Source of the DNA: Isoetes taiwanensis
Taxonomy: Eukaryota > Streptophyta > Lycopodiopsida > Isoetales > Isoetaceae
DNA: 64,000 bases
Reading direction: 5' to 3'
NCBI GenBank assembly: GCA_021234155.1
Contig: JAJEKV010000064.1
Location: 7,070,001-7,134,000 of the forward strand
The position numbers and the translations under genes were made by a program. This document shows, piece by piece, positions 1 through 12,056 of this stretch. Position 1 is the stretch's first letter. Each line of letters begins with the position of its first letter. Below the pieces are notes generated by a model, which was not told where the DNA came from, did no database searches, and saw nothing but the letters and a program-made list of their open reading frames with translations.

Positions 1-68
1 TCGTCTTTTTTCTGTTTCATGCCTAAACGCCGAAACAATATTTTGTAGCTGGTGTTCGTGGCACAAAA

Positions 69-3000
69 ATGGCAAGCAGGATCACGGCCGAAGAAATTCA
101 AGCCATGAGGGATGTTGTGGGAAATGGTCCTTCAGAAATGGAGCTCATTCATTCTTTGCATTTGGGTAGGAATGACATTCAGATGGCCATTAATATTCTT
201 TTTGACAGTCCCAGTTTCAAGGCAAAAGAAAACGCTCTTAAAGATGCTTGTGGTGCATCGGAAAGAAGAAGCTCTATAACCCCTGATGCTGATCATGTCA
301 AGTCCAGCATGAATGGTTCACCTTCGGTGGAAAGCAATAGTGTGAAGCATTTTGATACATCAGACGTTTCTCCCAACAGTAACAAAGAGAACTTGGTTGA
401 TATAATTCAATTAGATGACAATAAACCAACGTCAAATGACACCAACTTGAACTCAATCTCTGATTGTATTCCGGAAGCTACAGCATGTGATATTCATGCT
501 GATGTAGCAAGCACACTGCCTGTTGCAATACCGTTGATGAATGCAAATGAGGTGATAGTTATCGCTGAGGAAGACAAGTCAAATGGACAACAGTTTTCTA
601 ACAATAGGCGGTCACTAACGGACTGGAACAATGACGTTGATAGTGACTGGTGGTTGCTGGATGAAACTGATGTTGTTGGTTATTCAACATGTAGAGGATC
701 TAAATTAAAGAATGGTGATCGTGTCACATTTAACTTCCCGAAACAAAATCAGTCTGAAAAGTCATTTTTTGACAGGCGGAATAGCTGGGGTAGGGGAAAA
801 CCCAGCTCAGAGATTGTTAGGTTTGCAACTGCTAGTGCTGGAGAGGTTTGTGTAACTAAACATTGCTTGTGTATTCCTTATATGTGATCAGCCATTTTCA
901 GTGACTTGTGTGATTTGATTTCCCCAGATTGGTCGCCTTCCAGGAGATTGGGCACGGTGTCTTATACCACTGGTTCATTCTGATAAAGTGAAAATAGAAG
1001 GGAAATGCAGAGGAGCGCCCTCTAATTTGTCACTGATGGATAGCATTGTCCTCAGCATAAGGTAGCTTTTGCTAGGCACACTAGCTCTAGAGATTACTGC
1101 CACTGAATAATCATTTTGTTTGATGCAGACTTTATGTAAATCAGTCATTTTTTAAGAAGTATAGCAGCCTGCAAAGCACACCATCAATTGAGGAGACAGT
1201 TAATCACCCATTGCCCATGTTAATGAACTTGCTTGGCAAGACTGCCTTCAGAAAGGTAGGATGTGCTTATGTAGGCCATTTTACACTTATATTTGTGCGA
1301 AAGTTCTAAAATGTCTTAGTTGTCTCCTCTTTCTAGGCGGAGTTTACACCAGAAGATTTGTATACAAGAAAGAGGTTTCTGGATGCAGGCATGTCCTTGA
1401 ATGGCCAGGTAATTTTGAAAGATTAAATTTCTTTATTATGTTTTCTATGCAATGGGACTGATTGGTGATGTACCATGTAAGCAGGAAGGTACTGAAAAGA
1501 GATTAAAGACTGGCATAAACAATGCTGTCTCTAATCAAGGAGATAATCAGGAAGAAGAGCTTTCTGACTCTGATGTTGATCGTGTTGTTGGCACATCTGA
1601 CTGCCGTGAATTGGAGGTAGTACATATAAATATCATATCTTTCACGTGCTTAAGTTTAATTTCAAAGTATAAACTCTAGGAAATGGAGCCTCCCAAAGAT
1701 CTGGAGTGTGATCTGCGGCCATATCAGAAACAAGCATTATTTTGGATGACCAAATTGGAGATTGGGGTGACGAGAGAAGATGCAGCTAAGACTCTGCATC
1801 CATGCTGGGCAGGCTATCATCTTGCTGACTTGTATGTGTCTAAATATTTTCTGCATGCAAGTTTGTGCAAGTCTCTGTTTATTGAATTTTTGAACCATGC
1901 AGGCGCGCGTCTGCTTTTTATATCAATGCATTTTCTGGAGAAGCAACTCTAGATTTTCCAAGTGCTCTGCAGACAGCAAGAGGAGGGGTCAGTTAATTAT
2001 TAAATTGGTTTTATTAGTTATTTGGTTGGTTGCTATGTATCTTTTTAATAGCTGGTTTGACTCGTATGTTATTGCATTCTAGATTTTAGCAGATGCTATG
2101 GGCCTTGGGAAAACGGTCATGACCATATCTTTACTGCTCGCCAATCGAGGGAAAGGAGGATCTTGTCCAGAATCTTCTGGTGGCGGCAATAAATCTCTAC
2201 ACAATAGCAAGAAGTCTATGAAAGGAGGTGGCACATTAATTGTTTGTCCAATGACATTAATTGCACAATGGAAGGTTAACCAACTGGCTCATCATGCTTT
2301 GTCTTTTCCTGCCTTTGACACTTTTCTAAGATGAAAACATTGTTTTGATTTTACAGTCTGAGCTTGAGACGCATGTCAAGTCTAGCACCTTTTCTGTGTA
2401 CACTCATTATGGTTCAGGAAGGATAAAAGATTCCAAGCCTCTTTTAAAGCACGATGTTGTTCTAACGACTTATGGTGTTGTCCAATCGGAGTGTGTTGTA
2501 AGTTTTATGCTTGTGCTTTGCTTTCTGTAGAAATTTATTGAATATTACTTGGTTGAACAGAACTCTGAGGATGGACCTCTCCATGGTGTTCATTGGTTTA
2601 GGGTTGTGCTTGATGAGGCACACACAATCAAATCGAGCAAAAACTCATCCTCCCAGGCTATATTCAAACTTGTTGCAGATCGGCGTTGGTGCTTGACTGG
2701 CACTCCTGTGCAGGTTTGCTTCTCTGACTTCTTGTCAACATCTATTGGTTGTCTGACAGTGAAACTGCCTGCAGAATAAGCTAGAAGACATTTTCAGCCT
2801 TCTTCATTTTCTCCGGGTTGAGCCATGGAGTAATTGGGGATGGTAATTTTCTTAGAAGAATGGTGATGGCTTATACGTATTAATTGTAATGTCAAAAGCT
2901 AATAAGATATTTGTAGGTGGCACAAGCTGATCCAGAAGCCTTACGAAGAAGGGGATGAACGAGGTTTGAAGCTTTTAAAAGCTATTTTGAAACCTTTAAT

Positions 3001-4777
3001 GCTTCGAAGAACGAAAGAGACTACAGACAAACATGGAAGGTTTGTGTGACATGTTCGTACCCAAAGACTTAGATAATAGATCTAAAAGCCGTGTCTCTAT
3101 CAGGCCCATCTTGGTGCTTCCACCCACGGAGAGTCATGTCATTGAGTGTGAGCTGTCAGAGGCAGAAAGGGACTTTTATAATGCACTATACCATAGGTCA
3201 AAGGCAAGTGCCATCATCCTATCCTTTTGGGTAGATCTTCGAGATATCTGAGTGAATTCTTACAATGGTTCTATATGATTGAATTTACAGGTGAAATTTG
3301 ATCAGTTTGTAGAACAGGGAAAGGTCCTGCACAATTATGCATCCATCTTAGAATTGCTTTTGAGGTTGCGACAGTGTTGTGATCACCCATTTCTTGTATT
3401 GAGGTAAAGATTAACTGGTTGGTATGTTCACACAGGCTTATGCTAATTTTATGAATGGACATTCTGCAGTCGTGGTGACACAGATGAATTTGCAGACCTG
3501 AATAAGTTGGCTAGGCGTTTTCTTAACGGGGAGAGATCTGGTGAAGATGCACCCCAGGGGCCTTCAAAGGCATACGTGCAGGAAGTAGTTGAAGATCTAA
3601 GGAGGGGCGAGAAAACTGAATGTCCTATCTGTCTTGAGGCTGCAGAAGATGCTGTTTTAACTCCTTGTGCTCACCGCATGTGTCGAGAATGTCTTATTGC
3701 AAGTTGGAGAACAAGTGCCGGTGGAGCCTGTCCTATATGCAGGTTAGCTAGCTAAACTTTTTGGCTTTGTCATGTTAGGAAGACTTTTCTTCTGGTGACG
3801 CTTAGTTATAATCATGGAGTTCTATATGTGGGTTCCAGGCAGCATCTTACCAAGCAGGACCTTATTACAGTTCCAACCAATAATCGGTTCAGGATTGATG
3901 TTGAATCAAACTGGACAGAATCGTCGAAGGTCGCGGCTCTGCTTCAGGAATTGAAAGCTTTAAGAGCTGGTGGCTCCAAAAGCATAGTGTTTAGCCAATG
4001 GACTTCATTCCTGGATCTTTTAGAGATACCATTCAAGAGGTAGATACTATTCTATGACTGAAGATTTCTTCTATGTGATGATTTTCTATTTCTCATGTAT
4101 TTGAAATTCAGATTCAAATTTGGATATGTAAGGCTAGACGGTAGTTTATCCCAGCAGCAAAGAGAGAAGGTCATAAAGGAGTTCAGCACAAACCCAAAAA
4201 TAACTGTGAGCTATTAACAATTGTCGTTTAGAAGATTGCATATGCATGTTTGGACCACGCTTTATGGTTTTTCATTTTTCCAAGAACCAGTCTTTCATGT
4301 GGCTTATCTTGTAGCTTTATTTTTCTTAGATTATGCTCATTTCCTTGAAAGCGGGAGGTGTGGGGATTAACCTTACTGCTGCGTCTAATGCTTTTCTCCT
4401 GGTACGTTACTATATAACCTCTTGTTGTGGAAGTCTTTTACTATGCATAGATAATTGGTGAAATGTCGGTGTGTATAGGACCCGTGGTGGAATCCGGCTG
4501 TTGAAGAACAGGCTATCATGCGTATTCATCGCATTGGCCAATTGAGCAAAGTTTCTATCAAGAGGTTCATTGTGAAGGTAAGGACCTCTAGTCTAGTGGA
4601 GTACTGTGATTTCAATGTGGGCCAAAATGCTAAGTTTATGTGACATTTTACCAGGGTACGGTGGAAGAGAAAATGCAGCAAGTGCAAGCAAGAAAGCAAA
4701 GAATGATAGCTGGAGCACTTACAGACCAGGAAGTCCGTACTGCAAGAATTGAGGAGCTAAAAATGCTGTTTCGCTAA
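69..4777 (+). CDS. RAD5A: RAD5A-like SNF2-family DNA helicase / RING E3 ligase, 20 exons
   Basis: Exons read from splice sites: 69-845, 928-1061, 1129-1255, 1337-1408, 1485-1616, 1680-1831, 1903-1987, 2083-2274, 2357-2497, 2561-2713, 2775-2842, 2917-3039, 3104-3203, 3291-3403, 3470-3742, 3839-4039, 4112-4205, 4330-4401, 4479-4577, 4655-4777. They sum to 3,231 nt with no internal stop (1,076 aa), close to the usual plant RAD5A length. Order of domains: an N-terminal UBA-like segment ([19 protein letters not shown]), a HIRAN domain (about residues 245-340), the SNF2 ATPase with ADAMGLGKT (about 496-504) and DEAH (about 622-625) and LTGTP, an inserted C3HC4 RING ([10 protein letters not shown]...CPICR, about 841-881), then helicase C with [11 protein letters not shown] and MRIHRIGQ. 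The family acts in the nucleus in error-free post-replication repair: PCNA polyubiquitination and fork remodelling. The start ATG opens the conserved N-terminus. Intron 13 has a GC donor. RAD5A rather than RAD5B is inferred from the N-terminus. Confidence 0.93.
3204..3290 (+). other. GC-AG intron in the RAD5A-like gene
   Basis: The exon ending ...TCAAAG is followed by GCAAGTG rather than GT, and the intron ends in TTTACAG. Joining 3203 to 3291 keeps the reading frame through ...YHRSK|VKFDQF, a conserved stretch of the family. This is the usual consensus (AG|GCAAGT) of the rare GC-AG class of U2 introns. Confidence 0.85.
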
Positions 4778-5640
4778 TATTGTCAAATATTGATGTCGTC
4801 AGCCTGTACAATGATTTCCTTTGCTGATACTAGATCGAGCATCTCATTGTATAATTGATGACATTTGCCCATGCGAAAATTGTGTAATTATGTGCATATC
4901 ACGTGCATCTTTAGTCTCATATATTTGTATAATAAGGAGACCATTTTTGACTTTGGTGGCACGAGAGACAAACTATCCAGAAATTGAGGCTAATGCTATC
5001 CTGGATTTTCGTTGTAATTACCAACGTTTTGAATCAGATTCTAGAGCAACATATAAAATTGCACGAGAGTGATACCATGGTTTTTTATGAATGCCAAGGC
5101 CTCTCAACTTCTAACCTTTTAAAGATTTTTTGTCCCACTTACAGTGCAAGGAACAATTCCTTCTCTATATATAGGCAATTGCTTGAAATTACTAGAAATT
5201 TCATAAAACATATAGAGCTTCACAACTGATCGCAAGAGGTTCTGCACCAGCTTAAGCTTTTTCTTAAGATCAACGGATTTCAAAGCTCCACACAAACACA
5301 GTTTGGCAAACTCTACAACACACAAGTTTTCTCTAGCATTGCTTAAACACTCTACATTCAACACTGAAGATACCGCTCAAATGTTAGACTCTGATTGGAT
5401 ACTTCTTGTTTGCAAACTCCGAAGCTCCCCATTGCTCTAGGATGACAAATTTTAACAGCCCCATATGAATAGATTAAGAGATAATGCAATGGAACGATAT
5501 GGGAAGCAGATATATTAAATGGAAGGCCTTGAACATACGTTGCTTTAGAACGACCACACACTCTTGCACCCAAGCCCAAACAAATAAAAAATTGGAGAGC
5601 CACCCATCCGGCATTGTCCAAATTCTGTTTGCAAATGCCT
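4778..5640. other. Intergenic, 3' flank of the RAD5A-like gene
   Basis: AT-rich sequence after the RAD5A-like stop. I see no conserved coding segment or repeat here; the first part is expected to be 3' UTR. Confidence 0.5.
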
Positions 5641-5835
5641 TTTACAAGTTTTTGGGTTGCCCCGTTGAGGTGGGTTTGTGGCATATGCTAGGTATATGCC
5701 AATATATACCCAGAATATGCCAATGACTGCTAAAAACCCATCGTAGGCTGTAAATGTTAGGTTGTCCCTGTTGCTGGAGAGGAACTGTGGAAACCGGGAA
5801 ACCGGTGCTCGCTCCATTTCGAAGAAGATATCAGC
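5641..5835 (+). repeat. Dispersed repeat segments upstream of the STN7 fragment
   Basis: Two pieces recur elsewhere in the window. 5,655-5,745 (GTTTTTGGGTTGCCCC, GGTGGGTTTGTGGCATATG, AATGACTGCT) matches 10,737-10,850. 5,762-5,820 (CCTGTTGCTGGAGAGG, GGAAACCGG, GGTGCTCGCTC) matches 13,064-13,118. Both kinds lie beside gene fragments, which suggests an old mobile or duplicated segment that carried them. Confidence 0.6.
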
Positions 5836-5897
5836 GCGTAGATATGTGCACCAAATCGTTGCCATCTTGCTCAGTATAGTGTTAACTTATGATCTTG

Positions 5898-6742
5898 CCA
5901 TGGCTTTGGCTAGGAATACTTCGTCTTTAGACAGTCAATTGTGGATCGCGCCATTTCCAACAGAGTTTGGAAGCAGAGGAAGTAGGTTTTTCTCCAACCC
6001 ATTGAATTTTCCAGGGAGATGGCAGGATCGGATTGTCGGGTGATGAAGTGTGGTGATGTTGTTTATAGAAGCACATTGCCTAAAAGTGGTTTGCAGATAA
6101 CTGCTCCCGGAATTCTGCTTGCCCTATCTGTAGCAGCATACTTGTGGGCAACACCTGGTGTTGCACCTGGATTTTGGGACATGTTTCTGTTAGCACCTTT
6201 AGAGCAGCTACTGCGGGCAACATATGCAAAGGTATTTTGTTGGAGTAAAACAAGCCACCTAAAAATTCAGGAATGATTGATGTCTATGTTCCTTTTGAAC
6301 TTTGCATGTTTAAGGATGACTTCGTTTTGGGGAAAAAAATTGGAGAAGGCGCATTTGGAACGGTGTACAAAGCTTCGTATGCAGATAAAGAAAAGGTAAG
6401 CTGAGAGTAGCACATGTGCAGTCTACTTGAATCCCCTGTAAAAGAAGTGAGAAAACATGTGAAATGCATGGTATATGATTTGGGGTCTAGAACTACTTTT
6501 TAAGAATAGTCGACATTTAACCACAGTTCCATAGCAGGTTGGGGTACTAGAGACTTCTGAGAATTGGCCTTCTGTTAGAGTCTTTAGGAGCAGTTTGATA
6601 CTCATGCATTAGGTTCTGAAAATTGCAATGACAATATTTTTAGGATGATCCTTTAGTGGTCAAGAAGGCTAATGAGTATGGCGAGGTGGAGGCTTGGATG
6701 AACGAACGTGTGCGCAGGGCCTGTGCTGCAAGTTGTTGGTGA
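5898..6742 (+). pseudogene. STN7: 5' fragment of chloroplast state-transition kinase STN7
   Basis: Three exon-like blocks match the N-terminal part of STN7, the thylakoid Ser/Thr kinase that phosphorylates LHCII. Block 1 (5,898-6,231) reads from MALARNTSSLDS in a transit-peptide-like frame, then continues one frame over with VMKCGDVVYRSTLPKS and the membrane segment ITAPGILLALSVAAYLWATPG. Block 2 (6,315-6,395) gives DDFVLGKKIGEGAFGTVYKA, the kinase glycine loop. Block 3 (6,644-6,736) gives VVKKANEYGEVEAWMNERVR, then homology stops at RRACAASC and a TGA follows at 6,740. The known protein is about 560 aa; the catalytic loop, activation segment and C-terminus are absent from this stretch. The frame change in block 1 (around 6,040) and the abrupt end argue for a dead duplicate. 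An alternative is an intron beginning near 6,737 with a divergent donor, but no later exon is visible nearby. Confidence 0.7.
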
Positions 6743-7261
6743 TTTTCCTTCCAACGCTTTTGGTTTTCTTCCTGTCTGTGGTCTATCTTATTGCAGGTGA
6801 TGCAAAATTGTAAATTGCGTCTCATGTTATATGAGAGTGTATGCTTGAGCATTTTCATCTTTGGGGGCTCATTGACATATAACAAAGTATTAGATTTCAT
6901 CATCACCATGCAAATCCATCGTGATTTATTGATGAATTTATGTCTTCAAGGTAGACAAATTCAACCATTAGAGCTGGTTAAAGTACCTGAGGACTGGAGA
7001 TTGGTGCAAATTTGCCATCTGATCTTTAGTTCGGTTGCATATTTTATGTTAGCATTATTTTTTTCTTTCCCTATTCACTTTCATGCTCCCTCCTTTTATG
7101 GACTTTGAATGGCGGAGGTATACTAGTTGAAAGTGGGGCCTCTTTCACACGTCACATAGATCAAGATATACAGTTGTTGATTTTCTCCATCTTCAGCTTA
7201 TAAGGGCTTGTAAAGATGTGTTGGATCATCTTTGTAACTTATTTTTACAATTATTTTCTAG

Positions 7262-9163
7262 GTATCGTAGTTGCGTATTCTGCTCCAAAGAGGAATTTCT
7301 GTTTGAAGGTTGTTGAAAACAACTGTTGTGCTGCTAAACGAGGTAGGCAGTCTATTATCACGATCAGTGTTACGACACATAAAACGAGTTATTGAAATTT
7401 TGATTTCTTGTTAGACACTAGAATTCCATTCTGGCCAGCCTTCAGTGTGCTTAACTTCTAGAAGCCTTCTTCAATGAATTTATACCCGATCTATTCACTT
7501 TATGTAAAAATTTATTTAGCTGAAAACTGTATCTGATGCAATGCATGAGTGAAATAGATCTATTTTATGTCATAAGCTGTCAGAGGGAATTGAGGAGGGT
7601 ATTTATTTTGAAGACTGTTACACGCAGTTCATACAAGGATAAGATGTTTTATTTTTAAATATCATTCACCCACAGGCAAGAGTATCAAAGATGGTATTGC
7701 CATGAACTGTCGGAGCTTTTGGACACAATTAATATTTGCATCCTCATGATCATGCCAAAAATAACTCCAATTCCCTCCATGGCTAATACATATTTTCCCC
7801 ATTGGGTGCCATTAAAATAACTCCAGTTCTCTCAATGGCTGGTATATATTTTCCATGATCATACCATTGATAACAATCATAGTGGTTTGAAGAACTTTTG
7901 TTTTTCAAGAGGATATGACTTGTGATGTTTCGTTAGCAGTTGCATGCCAGGGCTTATGCTATTTTATCTGCGCTTGCAACAGGATTACAAAATCAAGGCA
8001 GCAGGATTTTAAGGGAGTTTGCATTGTTGTATATTTGTCTTTAATACCATTATCTTACATCCATTATTGTCTCTAGTTCTATTAAGAGACGCTTTAAGGG
8101 AAGGTTTTGGGAAAGCCTTGCTATTGAAAACGAGTTTGATAAGTCTTTATTGTGAACCCTTTCTGGCCGGTCTGATTATTGTGCTCGCCGAGTCCATTTC
8201 TGCAGGAGTCGGAAGAGAGATTGTAGAATTTAAATGGATCCAGCTCCTCAAGTTATAGTTGGAACTTGTAGAAAAAGCGCGTGATTATGATATAGAAACC
8301 AGATATTAGAAGTCGTAGAAAAAAAAGCCTTAGGGAACTTTTTTCAAGTCAGTGGAACTTGCATTATCTGCTCAAAAAAAGAACTCTAGTTTTATGATGG
8401 GGGGAGCCATTCATAGGATTTACTCAAAAGAATACCATACAATAGTATTAATCTGGTTTACGACTGGTTTATCACCACTGCATGTCTATGGCTTGGGCTC
8501 AAAACAGGACTCAACTCTAGTTTTATGATAGAACCGACAGATGATTGGGTCATTCATAGGATTTAACTCGAAAATAATGCCATGCAATATGAGCTTTTAA
8601 ACGCACAAGGAAAAACTTCTGGTATGTTTAGTTATGGATCACTTTATTCTACTATACTCATAACATGCTGCTACCCTTTTATAGTATTTTCTATGCATCA
8701 TCGTTAAACCCCTTTCCTCCTTTTAACAGGTGGAGTACGCTGCTTGGCAACATTGAATATTGCATTTCTAGTGGCTTTTGCCCTCATGGCATTATTTCTG
8801 GGTTCTAGTATACTGACCCTTCAAACAGACTGTTCACTCACTTTATTCTGGTGCTATGAAATAGTATGCTGGGGTCTTGTTTTCCTATTTGGTGGTTCAG
8901 CATTTTTTTTAAACCAGAAGTCTGCTCAAGTTATGGATGAAGGCAAGCATTATGGCCACCATGCAGTTGGAGTAGAAATGCTAGAAACACCAATTGAGCC
9001 AACCCCAGAAGTGCAAAGAAGGATTGTGGCTCGTTTTAGAAGCTGGATGGGTCCATCGGTTCTCTCCTCTGATGATGAGGGTGGAGATTTGGATGAATTC
9101 TGGGATGATGAAGCTCAAGGACCTTATGGAATGTTGGATTCCACAAGGGTTGGTCATGAGTAA
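7262..9163 (+). CDS. Small conserved plant two-pass membrane protein, last two exons
   Basis: Exon 7,262-7,342 (after TTTCTAG, before GTAGGC) reads ...IVVAYSAPKRNFCLKVV...CCAAKRG. Exon 8,730-9,163 (after TTTTAACAG) reads GVRCLATLNIAFLVAF and on to a TAA. The phases fit: one base from the first exon and two from the second. The product has two hydrophobic segments (LNIAFLVAFALMALFLGSS; CYEIVCWGLVFLFGGSAFF) and an acidic C-terminal tail with RFRSWMGPSVLSSDDEGGD. The layout fits an uncharacterised family of small plant transmembrane proteins of unknown role; I cannot name a function. No ATG lies in the visible exons, so a first exon upstream of 7,262 is missing from this call. It lies just downstream of the STN7 fragment on the same strand, with no evident functional link. 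Confidence 0.6.
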
Positions 9164-10440
9164 GTTATATAAATACGGTCCCATTCCTTGGGCATTCAAT
9201 CTCTCTGCACTCAGTTTTTGGAATGGTGGGAGCCTGTGGAAATCACTTTGAGATTTGCAGTCCTAAATCTCAAGTTCATCCGCCGAGCTTTAACCATCAC
9301 ATTGTCTGTGCATACTAGTCGTATGTAGCATGTCCTACAAATGTATACCTGCATATTATTTGGGAATGCCCTTTGTGCAGTGCATCTTGAGAATCATTAA
9401 TGGTTTCTGCTTTAAATTCGAATTGACATTCTCAGCTAAGCAAAGGACGCACCCTTGATCTGGGAAACGTATTCCTTTTCAAAGGACACATTGGGAAGGA
9501 AATCATCCCCCACATATGACTTCATAAATAAATAATTGTTGAAATGGCTTCTGCTTGGGTGAAGGTTTTCCTTCCGAAGGACTGAAGATGTTTTCAGACT
9601 TGGAATCAACTCATCATCTTGACATATTGGCCTCATGGATAAAATAACTGAGTAGTCGTTGATCCTCCGAAATGTCTAAAGTACCTTGAGCATTGTGAAT
9701 AATCAAGACACTCTGAACTTGAGCATTGTAAATAAGCAAGACACGCAAGGTTGCTTTCGGTTTCGAATGTTCTTGGTTTTTTATTCCATTCATTTTTTGC
9801 ATGTAAAACAAGGAATAAATAATGACAGGAATAAATAAGTTGATCAAACTTCGAGAAGCTTCATCTGCCAAGAACCTGTTACATGGCACTCCAGAAATTT
9901 TTCCAAAACCACAAACTGCGGGAATAAATTTTCCCATTTCTAGGTTGCATCATCACATCTGCATATCTGAAATGATGCAAATTCCATCCTATAGGCTCAA
10001 AGAAGGGATTAAATTTCAAAAGCAGAAATTACATAAAAGCAAGATGTGACCAGCCTTTTTAGTGAAGAGGATTATTATCTGATCAATAGGACTTTCAGAT
10101 ATTGCATGTTTCAATGCATTAAAATGAGAGCTAATTTTATGCTTTCTTTCATCATGATGTTCCTCCATGGAATCATTTCCACTGCTGGTACATTCTGCAT
10201 TGCTCAGAGATTAGATCTCCCCTGAATGACTTGGAATGAGAAGTTCCTTTAGGATCATTGTCATAGTAATATCCAAGCCTACTTTTGTATGTCATCATCA
10301 GTATTCTTAGCTGAAACGACTTATTTTCCTGCTAGGTCAATCGTGTAAAACTTTTGGGATGCTTTTGCTACGACAACTTTGAAAATGGGTGCATGGTGCC
10401 TGTATGTATTCTGTATGGATTCAATGAGCAAGGCCGTAAG
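9164..10440. other. Intergenic, no recognised feature
   Basis: The first part is probably the 3' UTR of the membrane protein gene. Short open frames on both strands lack recognisable similarity or splice context. Confidence 0.4.
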
Positions 10441-10650
10441 CTTGTGAATTGGGCAAAATACAAATTTGGCCCTCACAATGGGGGAATCAAATAGAACTAA
10501 TTTGAAGGGCATATGAGATATTATGTGGTTTTTGGGACAGCTTGTGAATGGACAAAATACAAATTTGGCCCTCAGAATGGGGGAATCAAATGGAATCAAA
10601 TAGAATTAATTTGAAGGGCATGTGAGATATTATGTGGTTTTTGGGCCACA
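10441..10650. repeat. Tandem duplication, unit about 105 bp, two copies
   Basis: The block CTTGTGAAT...CAAAATACAAATTTGGCCCTCA...AATGGGGGAATCAAAT...TTTGAAGGGCAT...GAGATATTATGTGG occurs at about 10,440-10,542 and again at 10,543-10,650, with an extra ATGGAATCAA in the second copy. Confidence 0.85.
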
Positions 10651-10736
10651 TGTCAAGTTAAACGATTTAAACTTTGGTTCACATGTTTGGAACAATACAG
10701 TTGATGGTGGTGTTGATTTCAACAGCCAATGGTGGT

Positions 10737-10850
10737 TGTTTTTGGGTTGCCCCTAGGGGGGCAAACCCTTGTTTAGGTGGGTTTGTGGCATATCCAAGTA
10801 TATGCCGCCATATGCTTAGGATATGCTAATGACTGCTCAAAACTGGATGT
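10737..10850 (+). repeat. Second copy of the 5.65-kb dispersed repeat
   Basis: It matches 5,655-5,745 (GTTTTTGGGTTGCCCC, GGTGGGTTTGTGGCATAT, AATGACTGCT) but carries an insertion around GGGGGGCAAACCC. It ends upstream of the PPR remnant, as its sister ends upstream of the STN7 remnant. Confidence 0.6.
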
Positions 10851-11257
10851 TGCCAGTAAACTGGCGGTCAGCTCTGTTTTCGGCCGGTGCTGTTCGAACC
10901 GCCTAACCGGCATCGGCATGAAGCTCGATGCTGTGGGTTTAGGCCATGCACATTTTTCAGTTATGGCATTTGCAGTACTCGGAAGTCCATCGTTATTTTA
11001 GCACTCCGCAGATCGTGGCCATCGTATGCCTCCTGTTGAGACATTTGAACTCTATAATGTCGGTCGGAGAGCCTTGGTTCCTACCCGCTGCAGTAGAGAA
11101 GATTCAAACGGAGGTGTTCAAAGATCATGGATGGACTTGAACGACTGCATGTGGCAGGTTTATTACAGATAGTCATGGGGTTTACTATGGCTGTTGGATT
11201 TGCATTCGCATCTCGCCTTCATTTTAAGAAAGGTGATATAGGTTTCGAAGGGAAGAA

Positions 11258-12056
11258 GGATTAAGTCCAAATCCAGTTACCTTTGTTAGTGCTCTTGATG
11301 CATGTGGCAATCTAACTGACTTAAAGGAAGGCAAGGCATTGCATAACCTATCTCTGAAAGTGGGCTTGAGCTAGACACCATTTTAGGGACGGCCCTTGTA
11401 AATATGTATGGAAATAGTGGAAGTGTTGAAGATGCTCGGCTGGCATTTGAAGCAACACCTAGCAAAGATGTGGTAGCCTGGACGTCTATGATTGCAGCGT
11501 ATACCCAGAATGGGTGTGGTGAGGAGGCTCTGCTGTTGTTTCAACAAATGATGAAGAATGGCGTTGTGCCAAACAAGGTTACTTTTATCAGTTGTTTAGA
11601 AGCTTGTACTAATCTGGGAGATGTTGAGGAAGGCAAAGAGATACATCGATACATTGTCGACATGGGTGTTGAATTCTCTTACTCCAACCGTGGAACAATA
11701 TGGTTGCATGGTCGATCTCCTTGGACGTGCGGCATGCTTGGTCCAGCAGAAGACATGATTGATAGCATGCCATTTGACTGTTCTGTCATGCTATGGACAT
11801 CCTTGCTCGGTGCATGCAGAAGGTACTCAAATGTGAAGCAGGCAAAACGAGCTGCACAACATCTTATAAATGTGGATCCTGGGAATCCCACACCTTATGT
11901 GTTGCTGAAGAATATCCTTGCAGCAGCTGGCAGCAATGAAGTGATGCAGCGAAGGTGAGGAAAGAAATGGAAGAACACTGCCGTGTAAAACAGCCAAGCA
12001 GGAATTGCAGATGTGGAAGTGGAAGAAAGATATGCACGACTATAGTTTGAAAGAGA
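11258..12056 (+). pseudogene. PPR (PLS-type, E-domain) protein fragment with frameshifts
   Basis: Blocks of a pentatricopeptide-repeat protein of the organellar RNA-editing type: SPNPVTFVSALDACGNLTDL, then GTALVNMYGNSGSVEDARLA, DVVAWTSMIAAYTQNGCGEE, PNKVTFISCLEACTNLGDVE and MLWTSLLGACRRYSNVKQAK, followed by an E-domain-like tail. The frame changes near 11,369 (one base short before the VGLELDT-like segment), again between about 11,665 and 11,735 (YGCMVDLLGRA lies in a different frame), and near 11,953 (VRKEMEEHCRVKQPS). The N-terminal repeats and any DYW domain are absent. I infer a decayed fragment; no function should be assigned. Confidence 0.75.

Noticed and set aside
6791-6830. VMQN-like tetrapeptide that recalls the STN7 C-terminus
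   Set aside because: Only four residues agree, with no surrounding similarity and no catalytic domain between; most likely chance.
9436-9636. 66-codon minus-strand frame with plausible composition
   Set aside because: No recognised similarity, and it lies in the likely 3' UTR of the membrane protein gene.
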